From: Musa acuminata AAA Group
Lineage: Eukaryota; Streptophyta; Magnoliopsida; Zingiberales; Musaceae
Length of the DNA: 64,000 nucleotides
Direction: 5' to 3'
Assembly (NCBI RefSeq): GCF_036884655.1
Contig: NC_088327.1
Span: 13,587,001 to 13,651,000, forward strand
Every line of letters starts with the position of its first letter. The stretch's first letter is position 1. Below the pieces are notes generated by a model. The model was given only the letters and a program-made list of their open reading frames with translations. It was not told where the DNA came from and did not search any database. The position numbers and the translations under genes are program-made. Below, in pieces: positions 54,723 to 64,000 of the stretch.

Positions 54723-55019
54723 ATGGCGCCTCAGACCGACCTTGGCAAGGTGGGAAGAGAAGGCTTTGACATGCTCGAGGAGTACTTGGGAAGAAGAGGA
54801 AGACCACCACCGCCACGCAACGGCAACATAAGAGGAAGACCACCACCGCCGCCGCCGCCACGCACCGTCAACATGTATCAGAACTACTACACCGTCCCGA
54901 CGAAAGAGGTAGCAGAGCCAGCTGATTGCGTCCGAGTTGCCAAGGAGTCTGGTGGGGTTGTGTTCGTGTGGTATCCTAACGCCATGGCTCGCTGGGGAAA
55001 TCATGGCAGATTTGGCTAA
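54723..55019 (+). CDS. Gene D2: small proline-rich protein, duplicate of D1
   Basis: The 98-aa protein has the same layout as D1. Differences are few: L for F at residue 22, a P-P-P-R-T stretch where D1 has P-S-H-N, V for A in the K-E-[AV]-A-E block, and P for R in the W-Y-[RP]-N stretch. The tail R-W-G-N-H-G-R-F-G is kept. The spread of differences within only 297 bp is greater than in the A and B pairs, which are identical. Function is unknown. Confidence 0.78.
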   Translation: MAPQTDLGKVGREGFDMLEEYLGRRGRPPPPRNGNIRGRPPPPPPPRTVNMYQNYYTVPTKEVAEPADCVRVAKESGGVVFVWYPNAMARWGNHGRFG

Positions 55020-55030
55020 GCACACAACTT

Positions 55031-55034
<4 letters not shown>

Positions 55035-55081
<47 letters not shown>
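55035..55081. repeat. Expanded (TA)n in D2 3' UTR
   Basis: About 22-23 dinucleotides, starting some 15 bp after the stop codon. The D1 equivalent at 36197-36208 has about six. Confidence 0.92.
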
Positions 55082-55084
<3 letters not shown>

Positions 55085-55254
55085 TGTGCTGCTCCTTCAA
55101 GTTACTATGGAGGTGTCAATGTAAACATGCAGTGTACTTACTACTTCTTCGGTTATGTATGTTCAAGTGCTTAATATCATAAGCTTTTTCTTTATTAATT
55201 CTTGTAATAAAAAAATCTAGTATGAAAAAGAATCCACGTAAAAGAATAAATTCC

Positions 55255-55431
55255 TAAAAATTAATGTTTGATTATTATGATAAATATCCTATGAATAGGT
55301 GGAGGAGAGAAAGGTTTGAGGAATATCTTAGATGATTCTCGATTTTTCTTTAAAGTAATAAGGGAGTGTGCGCTCTAGAATATCTAGAGAAGATAATATA
55401 TATATGTATATTTATATATATGTTTATATGC

Positions 55432-55476
<45 letters not shown>

Positions 55477-55526
55477 TGTATATATACGCATGTATATATA
55501 TATGTATGTATATATATATATGTATG

Positions 55527-55557
<31 letters not shown>

Positions 55558-58500
55558 ATATATATGTATATATAGATATATATGTATATATATTCTTTTG
55601 AGAGGATATATAAGAGGATTGATTATACTTGAAAAAGGATAATTTAGGGCTCTTGTAATTAATCTCTCATAATAAGAATTTATTTTTTATATAAATATAG
55701 ATGAGAATTATCAAATTATATTATGTTATATCGATTTTTTAGTATATTTATCATTATTAATATTTTTTATTTTTCGATTTTCTCCCTCTGCAATACTTTT
55801 CTACTTCCAATCCCTCTAAACACACTTTTTAGACATTTATTTTATATTATATTTCAAAAATAATATTAATAAATGGTTTAGGAAAATAGCTACCCAAATA
55901 GAAGTGCCAAAAGAATTTTGTTGTTCCAATATCATCCTCATCGCTTCGTTTTGCTATTAAAATGCTACACAATGGATTATTATTATTAGAAGATAAGTGA
56001 TTAACAATAGGCTGTTGATGACTACCAAATCTTGTGATTATACATCTCTTTGGCACTATATCTGAGAGATTCTCTAATGAAATTTTCCTTTGATGCCATT
56101 GTTTCTCTTCCTTAATCATGTAGAATTTTCTTTTCAAATGGTGGCTTGGCTTTTGGTATCTTCTCTAAAGATAGCAATATTCCTTGCTATCAATAAAATG
56201 CAAATTATATCTCCACCTATCATGGGAGTGTAGCATTTAGAGTCATCTTCATTTGAGAGATACTGATAGCTTTGGATTTCTCAAGATAGAGATTCCAGGC
56301 AAGCAATGTGCTCTTTGGAAGCCTCTATTGTTTCTTTAAGGGTATTCAATGAGACAAGCAGCAGCAGCAGCATTGTTTTCTAATGCTTCATGAAGAGAGA
56401 TAGATAGACGCATGTTCTCCCATCTGTAATTTAATCCTACTTGCAGCAATAATATTATGCACAGAAAGTTAAAAGTTATTCTCATGGATTGGATCTGAAA
56501 ACACTGATACATTTTGATTTGGAAAGAGGGGTATGTTTACAAGTAATCAAAAGTTTAGTTCAAAGATGCCTAACCCCATTGGATTTTGCCTTCAAATTTC
56601 AACTCATATCTCTTTCCTGTAGAACTATTCTCAATCATGACTTCTTCCTTGTAAACGAAGAAAATATTCCCTTTATCCTAATTATTTCGAGAAGATTCAT
56701 TCTCCTCGTAAAAAAAAAAAGATTATCTAGAAGACATCTTCATGTCCTTGTCAGAATAGATTAGGAAGGAAGGTATCACAAGAATATCGTAAAGTTACTA
56801 CTTCACATTGACTTGAGTCAACATACGAGTCATGAGACTCTAGAAAAAGAACCATATCACACTGTAAATATCTTTTCCACCCAACATATTTAGTTCTAAT
56901 TTGAATCACCTATTCTGACTGATGAAAAAAATTAAAATTTATTTTATCAAAATTCAAACATAAGTTATTAAATTTCAAGTTTAAAAATATCATTAATTTT
57001 TTTTTTCTTCTTCTTTTTCAGTCGCTTTGGAACTGAATAAAAAATATTTGACATCGTCGAATCATTGACCCGATTCAACATTTACTTAGGTTGATCCAAT
57101 AATTCAAATTCTAATGAAATCGATTACCCTACAAATCAACATAATGTTTAGCTCTATGTTGATCGAAGGAAAGCTAAATTCACCCGAATATGAGAAAAAT
57201 CAAATAGAAGAAATAAAAAAACGGATTTGCTTGCTTCCATCACTTCCTAACTTTTCATATTTGATTCTCCTTAAAGTACAGTAGAAGATTATACTAATCG
57301 ATTAACAAAATAGCAAAAAGGTTTCCATCCGACCTACACATCGATGAATAAGCATTGTCAAACCATGCAAAGCACTTTACGGCACCGTTCTGTGGTAAGA
57401 GTTTTTTGAACTACCTTCGGATTAGATAATATGTTGAAAATTGAGTATAGATAAATTTATTTCAGTGAATAAATTTTGATCTTTTTTCTTTGTTAGAAAA
57501 AACAAAAGTGTATCAATACAATCTTTGATGCCAATTGTTGTTGTTGGTGAGTCGAAATGTGTTGAACAAAAGGCTACACCCTATCCATCATCTAAAAAGG
57601 AATAAAGGAGCTTTTGTTCCTTTTATTATTATTCTCTTCCATCTCTTGTCCTTTGTAAGAAAAGGACAAGTAACCATTTTTTTCTTTTTATCACAACTAA
57701 TATATCAAGTGCTTAAAACTTGTGAGGGTTTGAAATCGTATGTTATAAATTTTTTATATCTAAAATATTATCGGTTCACTAACTCTAAATTGATGATTCG
57801 AAATTTTATTTTATATATTTAATTAAAAAATTATTTTCATGACTATTATTTTTAGTTAATCAAGACTTAACATGTCGAATCAGAATATATCGCAACAAAT
57901 GCTTGCTATAACAAAGATATTATTGGATATGTCACGTGAGTAAAGTATTTAAAGGATATATTCTCGTAGTGATCACAATAGTATATAGATAGATAAATCA
58001 AACAAATATTGAACTCTTTATATGTTTTTTTATGTCTAAAGTGAATAAAACTTGATCGTCAAAAAAGGTTTTACTAGTTTAACATAATATTTGTAAGAAA
58101 TAAGATATAAGAGACAGACATCTTTCGTTCTCAAACTAAAATAAGATAAGGAATATAAGCTACAAGTATGTTTTGTTGCCCTCGAAAAGATTATCCTTAA
58201 TCTTAGACATAATAATAGTCGAATTAATAATCAAATTTGATCCATCATTATTTTAACTATCTCAACCTTTTACACTCATGATAGGTAATTCTAATAATTC
58301 TGCACAAGTTGCACCCATAATGATGATCCAATCTACATCCTTGATCCGGGTGATATTGTAATCATTGATCAGTAAAAGAAAAAGGTAGATCCTTAATCTT
58401 TACTAAAGACCATATCATTTGGTCGATCCATTGGTGGATCTTACCATTTTGTTAGATCATATAATGACATGTTGATGCTGCTTGTCATTCTTTAAGCTAT

Positions 58501-58640
58501 GCTCGTGACTCATTGCCTCATCACTATGTGTGTATATATATATATATACCTTTCATTTATGTTTCTTTGAAGAATTCAATACTGTAACGTGTTGATTGCC
58601 ACGGACACAAATCCTAGGATGATATCTGCATGAAACAGCA
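55255..58640. other. Long gene-poor AT-rich interval
   Basis: Copy II ends near 55235. A complex (TA)n/(TATG)n microsatellite covers about 55397-55590. An AGC run lies near 56358-56372. The frames at 55847-56137 (minus), 56489-56764 and 57535-57822 have no recognisable domain. At 57868-57915 a short frame reads V-E-S-E-Y-I-A-T, like the RNase H end of Copia elements, too short to call. A (TA)n lies near 58532-58549. Confidence 0.6.
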
Positions 58641-58646
58641 TGCAGA

Positions 58647-58902
58647 TTGATCCGACAATATGATAATGGATTTCATTCGGATGCCAAAGCGTGGCTTCTC
58701 GATGCTTCAAGCTGTGCTCAAACAGGCCAACGTAGCTTTCCTACCCATTACACTTTATGCGTATTGCCTACCCCCTCCGACCTACTTGTCACAACAAACA
58801 TTCATGATCCCAAACAAGCTTCATCATCTTCCCTTGTTCCTTCTTACCCAAGGAAATGTCACTTGTCTCATCATCTTTTCGGAGGTTGAGAAGGAGTATT
58901 AG
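58647..58902 (+). other. Gene-like stretch upstream of E, related to the 6890-7030 segment
   Basis: The sequence around 58729-58780 (AACGTAGCTTTCCTACCCATT, then ACTTTATGCGTATTGCC) resembles 6969-7015, 41392-41432 and 53514-53560. An 80-codon frame is open here, but the matching parts of the other copies are interrupted in all frames. It may be a shared ancestral upstream region rather than a gene. Confidence 0.4.
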
Positions 58903-58979
58903 ATTCCAGTATGTGTTGTCCATGTTCCCACTCATCCACCAGCCCTCAAAATATATCAGGAACTATGGCCAAACAAGGC

Positions 58980-59045
58980 ATCATCCTCTATATAAAGGCA
59001 GGGTGCCACCATGAAGGCTCCTCAGCGACCCAACACATTAACCTG
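58980..59045 (+). promoter_or_regulatory. Core promoter and leader of gene E
   Basis: CTATATAAAGG (58988-58998) is 65-70 bp before the ATG. The leader motif CTCCTCAGCGACC (59017-59029) matches the CTCAGCAAC leader motif of A and C. The family box and W-box pair are not recognisable. Confidence 0.65.
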
Positions 59046-59058
59046 ACACTCCCTCATC

Positions 59059-59289
59059 ATGGCTCATCAGACTGACCTCAACAAGGTGGGAAGAGAAGCA
59101 TTCGGCTTGCTCGAGGAGTACCTGCGCAGGAGAGGACCACCACCACCACCACCGCGTAGCAACACACACCAGTACTACAACTACGCTCCCCCAAAGAACG
59201 TGCTGCACAGCGTCAGAGATCCTAAGGAATTTGATGGAGTTCTAATTGTCACCCGCAGGGTTCCCTGGCGAAACCATGGTAGGTTTTAA
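59059..59289 (+). CDS. Gene E: small proline-rich protein of local family
   Basis: This 76-aa protein is the most isolated member, outside the duplication. It starts M-A-H-Q-T-D-L-N-K-V-G-R-E-A-F, then L-L-E-E-Y-L-R-R-R-G with six prolines. A Tyr/His/Asn-rich stretch, D-P-K-E-F-D-G-V-L-I-V and the tail P-W-R-N-H-G-R-F follow. It aligns end to end with D, so the D/E form is probably closest to the ancestral protein. It has a good TATA box and leader. It has no signal peptide or cysteines. Function is unknown. Confidence 0.78.
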   Translation: MAHQTDLNKVGREAFGLLEEYLRRRGPPPPPPRSNTHQYYNYAPPKNVLHSVRDPKEFDGVLIVTRRVPWRNHGRF

Positions 59290-60024
59290 CTGAACGTTCG
59301 GTGTATCTGAGCTCGTCCTTTCTGCCATAGGTCCTACGTCTCCCTAATGTAGTTCCTGTCTCTCTACTGTATAAGATACTTACGGTACGTACCTAAGAAA
59401 GATGGAGGAGCTCCAGTATAGGTAGGTAGCTTCAGCGAGGAAGTGATCAGCATGTGTGGTGTGCTAAAAGCAGTGTACCTCTCTTCAGAGAATGCTCAAA
59501 TGAAGTGTAATAAATAAATACTACTTTTATGATATGTAAAGGCCATTTTAGCTTCTGGTAAATGCTTATAATTAATCTTATTTAATAGTTTTTCTTTTCT
59601 TATTGTGCACTTTGGAGAGCAGGAAGTGCATGTTTGTCGAGAAGTAAGCTTAGCTTGCATGGTGTTTGGACCTTATGCATGACTACAGGTCATCTGATGA
59701 AGGGTAAACGATTTTGATTGACCAAGTAAAAGATAAGATTCATATTGGAAATGGTCGGTGGAAAGAAGAGAACTATATTTGCAATAACCTTTATACGTGA
59801 GGCCGTGAAATGAGCTTTCACTAAAGATTTGACTGTTTGAGGCTAAAATAGATGGAAAACCCTATGATGACTCACTATTACAAGAAAAAGCATTTACTCG
59901 AGTTATATAAGCAGGCCAAAATCACTATTTTCGTATCATTTTTCTTTGTTCTTCTCCTCGCTTGAGGAGATCAAGTTGGAATAAAAGGAAGGGCTTGAAT
60001 CAAGGGCATGATACCCAGCCAGCC
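59290..60024. other. Intergenic E to polygalacturonase
   Basis: The E 3' UTR runs to about 59580. The remainder, including the polygalacturonase promoter, shows no repeat or RNA gene that I can identify. Confidence 0.55.
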
Positions 60025-61545
60025 ATGGCTTCAAAGATGGTCTTAGACTTGTTTTGCTTCACTGTTCTCGTCCTCTGCATGGCGAATCCCAGTTTAGAGC
60101 AGGAAATTTTCGACCCCATGGATTTCGAGGCAATGGGTGATGGTGAAACCGATGACGGTCAGGTAGCTTTTGTTTGGGTTGCGGTGTAACATTTCGTTCG
60201 ACGTTGGTGTGGACAGACATTCTCCTCGTACACTGCAGGCCTTGGTCGATGCTTGGGACTCGGCATGCGAACATCGCGCACCGGCCATCTTTGTGATCCC
60301 GAAGAGGACCTTCTTGGCCGGTCCGGCGACCTTCGAAGGCCCATGCAGAGTCACACCCAAGGTTCAAATTCTTGGGACGGTGAAGGCTGTTCCCAGCATG
60401 AACGACTACTACAATCCCGGGTGGTTCGAGTTCAAGCATCTCAATGGGTTGGAGATCGGTGGCGGCGGAACCCTGGATGGCCAGGGAGCTGCGTCTTGGA
60501 ATAAGACCAACTGCCCTCCCAAAAGAAGCTGCAAAAGCCTTCCTATCGTATGTCGAGTCTCACGAGCGTGCGTTCTCATGTTGCTATGAATCTTGGATCG
60601 CACGCTGAAGCAATCCCTTTCACCTGCGTGCAGTCCATGAGGTTGTTGAGGGTGAGCAACGCAACGATCTCTAACCTTACTTTCATGAATAGCAAGGGCT
60701 TCCACATCGGCCTGCAGCAGAGCTCGTCCGTCACCATCAGTCGCCTCCGGATATCGGCGCCCGCCGACAGCCCCAACACCGACGGCATCCACATCAGCAG
60801 ATCCGACAACGTCATGCTCACCAGCCTCAACATCGGCACTGGCGACGACTGTATCTCCATAGGCCAAGGCGTGAACAATCTGCAGATATCGGATGTCACT
60901 TGCGGCCCCGGCCATGGCATCAGGTAAGGCAATTCGTCAAACACCTTTCGCCGCCGCCCCAGCGGCAAGTCCCAACGGCAGTGACCGGTGCTGTCGTGCA
61001 GCGTGGGGAGTCTGGGCAAGTACATGAACGAGGAGGACGTGTCCGGGGTGAGCGTCCGGAATTGCACGGTGTCGGGGACGACCAACGGAGTTCGGATCAA
61101 GACGTGGCCGGGATCGCCGCCGAGCCAGGCTTCAAACTTCACGTTCGAGGATATCATCATGCACAACGTCTCCAACCCCATCATCATCGATCAACACTAC
61201 TGCCCCGACCATGACTGCGTCGTTTCGGTAAGTCCCAACCCGTTCTTCCCGACCTGCTGTTCTGTGTTTGCGCACGAACGTTGAAGAGTGGTCCTGCTCC
61301 GGGCGATGCAGCCGTCTCGGGTGAAGATCCAGAACGTGACGTTCAGGAGAATTCAAGGGACCTCGAACGATCCCGTAGCGGTCAAACTGATGTGCAGCGA
61401 AACCATGGCTTGCGAGAACGTGCACCTCCAGGACATCAGCCTCATCATGGAGAACAACACAGCCACTTCTAACATAACCTCCTCTTGCTCCAATGTGAAG
61501 GGGGTGGCCGTGGGGCTTCAGAACCCCGAATCATGTCTTTATTAA
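60025..61545 (+). CDS. Polygalacturonase (GH28), five exons
   Basis: Predicted exons are 60025-60162, 60239-60547, 60634-60923, 61002-61227 and 61312-61545, all with GT-AG introns of 76-86 bp; the product is 398 aa. It hydrolyses or trims de-esterified homogalacturonan in the cell wall. Residues 1-23 form a signal peptide, so it is secreted. All four GH28 signatures are present: N-T-D (197-199), G-D-D (219-221), G-H-G (242-244) and R-I-K (277-279). The N-terminal G-D-G-E-T-D-D (38-44) is the usual start of the beta-helix, but the preceding Y-G-A of most relatives reads F-E-A. The first ATG in frame (59962) is rejected because it places 21 non-signal residues before the hydrophobic core. Whether it is exo- or endo-acting cannot be told from sequence alone. 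Confidence 0.9.
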
Positions 61546-62289
61546 GGCGGCCTTTTGAGAGGCTTGTAACCACGCAATTTGATCTCCTTATATGCGAACA
61601 GTAGCTGACCCATCGCCCTCCCTCCATTGGATGTGTAGCTCTGTTCCCTGTCTTGGGGTCGGTACCAGTAGTTGCATGACAGAATATAATAATATCATGT
61701 AAACAATATGACTATGATAGTGCCACGTCTGGAGATTCTCATTCCCTCTGGATGATGGTACTGCCACATCGACCCTCGGATTTGCTCCAACTTTTCTTTA
61801 TATATATATATATATATTCCACAAAATAATAAGAGGACGCATTTGGGGGCAGTCGAGAATCCAATGAAGGTGGGGCTTATGTCAGGTGAAATTGTATCGC
61901 AACTCACAGATCGTGGGTCCCAAAACTCATAGTATACTTCCAAGTAATTCCAACGCGGTTTTGGGTCCAACCAGGCACTTTCGTAGCACAATAATGATTA
62001 CATATTACATTATATTTGTCCGATTATTACGACAACTTCTACCGCAATGACAACAAATCAAACCGTGTATGATGTAATAAAGGAAGCATCCCACTCCATT
62101 TCTCTCACTTCTAGAATTCTAAAGCAACGGCGTCCACATAGATCGACCTCCCTATAAAGCACCACCGCCCACCATCCTACTCTTCGACGGAAAGAAACTC
62201 AATCATCTCTACCTTCAACTCTCTTCCGTCGCTCTTCTCTTCTTCTTCTTCTCCTCAAGTACACCTACTACGGAAACTATTGTAAGGCC
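61546..62289. other. Intergenic; promoter of the DUF761 gene
   Basis: The polygalacturonase 3' UTR comes first, then a (TA)n at 61799-61817. A TATAAAG box at 62153-62159 and a CT-rich leader (62220-62260) precede the next gene. Confidence 0.65.
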
Positions 62290-62850
62290 ATGGCTAAGAA
62301 GAAAGTGGCGGCGTTGCCCGGCCGCGCATGGAGGCAGTTGCGCGTGGCTCTTCTGTGGGTGCGCAAGGGCGGCGTGTTCAAGCGTGGCATATTCCTTGGC
62401 CTCCGCGTCGTCCCCGGCTACCTCAAGAGTCTTAAACTCGGTGGCCGCCGCTCCGACAGGCTCCACTTCGGAGAGCGTGAGTTCTCCGTCGAGGAGACAC
62501 CAGCTTTCCACTTCAAGACGCCTTCCATGCGGCTTCTCCGCATCCCCTGCATCACTCCTGCCGCGGACTTGGATACGGACGACGACGATCTCATCTTCGC
62601 CAAGCTTGACAGGAAAAGTTACTTACCGGATAAGCATGAGACGAAAGCGGCGAGCGAGATCGGCTGCGAGGATGATGACGACGACGACAATGCGGTACTG
62701 GAATGCGAGGATCATGCGGAGATGGAGGAAGAAGATGAGATCGACAGAAAGGCGGAACAGTTCATAGCAAAGTTTTACCAACAGATGAAGATGCAGCGCC
62801 AGATCTCATTGCTTCGGTACAATGAGATGCTCGAGAGAGGCGTAAATTGA
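62290..62850 (+). CDS. DUF761 family protein (cotton-fibre-protein type)
   Basis: The product is 186 aa from an intronless gene. The N-terminal 60 residues are strongly basic. A middle region contains acidic runs (D-T-D-D-D-D; a six-Asp run near residue 131). The C-terminal 35 residues match the DUF761 domain: D-R-K-A-E-Q-F-I-A-K-F-Y-Q-Q-M, then Q-R-Q-I-S-L-L-R-Y-N-E-M-L-E-R-G. The family is plant-specific and poorly understood. Start: first ATG after a TATA box 131 bp upstream and a CT-rich leader. Ends with a TGA just before a (TA)n repeat. Confidence 0.88.
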   Translation: MAKKKVAALPGRAWRQLRVALLWVRKGGVFKRGIFLGLRVVPGYLKSLKLGGRRSDRLHFGEREFSVEETPAFHFKTPSMRLLRIPCITPAADLDTDDDDLIFAKLDRKSYLPDKHETKAASEIGCEDDDDDDNAVLECEDHAEMEEEDEIDRKAEQFIAKFYQQMKMQRQISLLRYNEMLERGVN

Positions 62851-62869
62851 TTTTCTGTTCATATGTTTT

Positions 62870-62872
<3 letters not shown>

Positions 62873-62914
<42 letters not shown>
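62873..62914. repeat. (TA)n microsatellite
   Basis: About 21 TA units lie in the 3' UTR of the DUF761 gene, flanked on both sides by the 19-bp phrase ATTTTCTGTTCATATGTTT. Confidence 0.92.
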
Positions 62915-62916
<2 letters not shown>

Positions 62917-62950
62917 TTTTCTGTTCATATGTTTTCTGTTCAATACACAT

Positions 62951-63793
62951 TGCTAACAGAGATAAAGTCTAATGGTGTAGATTCCTAAGAAATTATCCAT
63001 TTTGGATGATAGATATACTCGTATGATTTTATCCTTTCGAAGTATGTAAATTTTAAAAAAATATCGAATCAAATTTAAATACGGGGAAGAAAAAAAAAAC
63101 AAAAAGACATCGGAGTCAAATTTAAAATATCTAAAGGGTTGGTGAGATTTCAAAATCAGTAGGTTGTCATTTTTACGTCCGAGCCAAAGGTCCGGTGCTA
63201 ATATGTACTCATGGTTTGGCAGTAGCTTTACAAGTTAAAACGTACCAATGTCACGTGACCCTAATCATTAATTTTTTCTTATTTTCAATAATACAAAAGT
63301 GAAAGTATAAAATTTTTGTTTCTATATTTGAGAAATTTTTACATAGTATCTTAATTTTTATAAATTTCTATAACGATATCAATTCATCAAAAGTCGTGCC
63401 ACACGATAGACAGTGTTGACAATTGACAGTTGGGAACATAAAGGAGCGCGGAACAGGCACGTCATCTCTTTGGACCATGTATTCCAAGTCGCCCCCTCCA
63501 ATCCACCACTGTGACCGCCACGTGTCTAGAGACGTCATCTATATTTCCATGAAACAAAAAAGATGTTTCCTACCGTTTCAAGTTATCCACTGGCTTACCG
63601 TCATTAGTATTGGACGACACTGCAGACGCACCCCGCATGGACAAAGTAGTACGCAATCGCTTCCTCGAACACATCGCACTTTCCCAAAGCACATCTCAAA
63701 TTCCCGGTGTGCTTCCACAAGGAGCATAGAGAGAGGGAGGGGGAAAACGAACCGATCGGTTCTAGGGATCTTGGTCGGTCGAAGGGGGAGGAG
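62951..63793. other. Intergenic; promoter and 5' UTR of HHP gene
   Basis: AT-rich with no repeat recognised. From about 63640 the composition becomes GC-rich, with a purine-rich leader (GAGAGAGGGAGGGGG near 63730) expected of the 5' UTR of the next gene. Confidence 0.55.
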
Positions 63794-64000
63794 ATGGAGG
63801 CGTCGGCGTTGAACCGGGGACGGCGATGGACGGTTAGGAGAGCCGGAGATTCGCCGGCGGCGCAGGGGAAGAGGCCCGGCCGTCGTCTCCGGCTGTTGCG
63901 GTACGAGGAGCTGCCGGAGTACCTCAAGGACAACGAGTTCATACTGGACCACTACCGCTCGGAGTGGCCGATTCGCGACGCCCTCCTTAGCGCCTTCGCT
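63794..64000 (+). CDS. Heptahelical membrane protein (HHP, AdipoR/PAQR-like), 5' end
   Basis: Only the first 69 codons are in the window. After a basic N-terminal stretch (1-35), the phrase [25 protein letters not shown] matches the cytosolic segment that precedes the first membrane helix in plant HHP proteins. Those are seven-helix PAQR proteins related to adiponectin receptors and linked to sugar and abscisic acid responses. The start is the first ATG of this frame after a GC-rich leader. Membrane helices lie beyond the window, so assignment rests on the N-terminal motif. Confidence 0.85.
   Translation, partial: MEASALNRGRRWTVRRAGDSPAAQGKRPGRRLRLLRYEELPEYLKDNEFILDHYRSEWPIRDALLSAFA

Noticed and set aside
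55035..55085. Tandem TA runs as CRISPR-like array
   Set aside because: Simple dinucleotide repeats with no spacers, in a eukaryotic genome.
55366..55601. Tyr/Ile/Met repeat proteins
   Set aside because: Translation of a (TA)n/(TATG)n microsatellite.
57868..57915. Possible Copia RNase H end
   Set aside because: Only about a dozen residues match and no other part of an element is nearby.
60409..60915. 168-codon minus-strand frame
   Set aside because: Shadow of the polygalacturonase exons, spanning an intron.

Overview
This window looks like nuclear DNA of a flowering plant, probably a monocot and possibly of the banana family (Musaceae). That placement is an inference from the long GC-rich genes with short introns, the Ale/Retrofit-like Copia, SIRE-like Copia and chromovirus-like retroelements, and plant-only families (ATL RING-H2, DUF761, heptahelical protein). 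Nothing prokaryotic, organellar or CRISPR-like is visible.

The left and middle of the window (1-7888, 35184-36360 and 43000-55240) are a tandem segmental duplication of a cluster of very small genes. Each half has the order A-B-C-D, and a fifth paralogue, E, lies at 59059. The proteins are 32-98 aa. They share an N-terminal motif M-A-x-[PQ]-[TA]-D-L-x-K, a G-[RK]-x-[AG]-F block, an acidic/aromatic stretch ending in R-R, a proline-rich linker, and usually a tail around W-[GR]-N-[HY]. I do not recognise a named family. Genes A-D share a promoter box of about 65 bp. A and C also share an inverted pair of W-box cores just upstream of the TATA position. Both C copies are damaged, in complementary ways.

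In the first half, the C-D interval is split by a 27.3-kb compound insertion (7889-35178) bounded by one 5-bp target duplication, AATAC. It contains two long gag-pol copies of one Ale/Retrofit-like Copia element on the minus strand, a truncated plus-strand copy, an in-frame gag-RT deletion copy, a truncated plus-strand gag, and three fragments of a non-coding Ty3-like element here called X. They alternate in orientation (- + - + -) and the joints show short microhomology. The orthologous position in the second half (about 54030) is empty. The second half instead carries a decayed, different Copia element (47940-51928) that replaced the upstream box of its C gene.

The spacer between the halves (36360-42999) holds a chromovirus integrase/chromodomain remnant with two LTR copies, a pair of inverted SIRE-like LTRs, a third copy of a C-D intergenic segment, and a RING-H2 ATL gene lacking its start and membrane segment. 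The right end (59000-64000) is ordinary genic DNA: small gene E, a five-exon GH28 polygalacturonase, a DUF761 protein, and the 5' end of a heptahelical (HHP/AdipoR-like) membrane protein gene running off the window.
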